This document shows, one piece after another, positions 6,784-6,942 of a DNA stretch of 6,942 bases. Location of the stretch: NCBI GenBank assembly GCA_019309945.1, contig JAFDFH010000132.1, positions 1 to 6,942 of the forward strand. The letters are read 5' to 3'. This DNA is from Deltaproteobacteria bacterium (GTDB lineage: Bacteria > Desulfobacterota > Desulfobacteria > Desulfobacterales > JAFDFH01). A program made the position numbers and the translations under genes. The first letter of the stretch is position 1. Every line of letters starts with the position of its first letter. A model generated the notes under the pieces. It saw only the letters and a program-made list of their open reading frames with translations, had not been told where the DNA came from and made no database searches.

Positions 6784-6942
6784 CTACTTAAGCCACACGT
6801 TTTTCATCCGTACCGATCCGGTTGGATGAAGTTTGAAGTTCATCACGTTTTTACGGGCTGGCCAGATGACCGTAGAGTGAGCCACGCTGATAACCGGACA
6901 CTCATCGTAAATCAACTGCAGGGCTTCCTGGTATATTTTGGC
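6784..6942 (-). CDS. periplasmic solute-binding protein of the peptide/nickel importer, C-terminal end (partial)
   Basis: Only the last 52 codons and the TAG stop are inside the window; the gene enters from the right edge in frame. The visible part reads YQEALQLIYDECPVISVAH, then STVIWPARKNVMNFKLHP, and ends GSVRMKNVWLK. This is the characteristic C-terminus of family 5 extracellular solute-binding proteins (DppA/OppA): an amphipathic helix, the P-x-I-x-x-AHST strand, then the K-N-V...L-H-P-T-G-S tail. In the family this protein binds the substrate in the periplasm and hands it to DppB/DppC. The signal peptide and most of the binding pocket are outside the window, so substrate cannot be judged. 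It is the expected first gene of this operon. I leave the symbol empty because dppA cannot be told apart from related binding proteins here. Confidence 0.85.
   Translation of the reverse strand, partial: AKIYQEALQLIYDECPVISVAHSTVIWPARKNVMNFKLHPTGSVRMKNVWLK

Overview
The window is about 6.9 kb of ordinary bacterial chromosome, and every gene I can support lies on the minus strand. It holds six complete genes, the last 52 codons of a seventh at the right edge, and possibly the first codons of an eighth at the left edge. The protein sequences look most like those of Desulfobacterota (sulfate-reducing 'delta-proteobacteria'), especially the RimO opening with SLGCARNLVDSE and the style of the Dpp-type transporter. 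This is an impression from sequence recall, not a search result.

Read in the direction of transcription (right to left), the first unit is a five-gene ABC importer of the peptide/nickel (Dpp/Opp) family. It runs from a periplasmic solute-binding protein (3' end only, 6784-6942), through a strong intercistronic stem-loop (6723-6754), to the two permeases dppB (5657-6661) and dppC (4764-5657). A 118-bp gap follows, then the two ATPases dppD (3668-4645) and dppF (2671-3675). A stem-loop followed by a T-rich run (2553-2605) closes the unit. The binding protein captures the substrate in the periplasm, DppB and DppC form the membrane channel, and DppD and DppF power import. The exact substrate (dipeptide, oligopeptide, glutathione or metal chelate) cannot be read from the sequence.

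The second unit starts after that terminator. rimO (1071-2420) encodes the radical-SAM enzyme that methylthiolates ribosomal protein S12. It overlaps by four bases a long-chain polyprenyl diphosphate synthase of the IspB type (94-1074), which would make the side chain of the respiratory quinone. The two genes are translationally coupled but have no obvious shared function.

I found no mobile element, CRISPR array, tRNA, rRNA or integration signature, and nothing that amounts to a new biological system. The points worth a second look are small: matching four-cysteine motifs at the C-termini of both ATPases, several inverted repeats in the intergenic gaps, and a variant motif in RimO.
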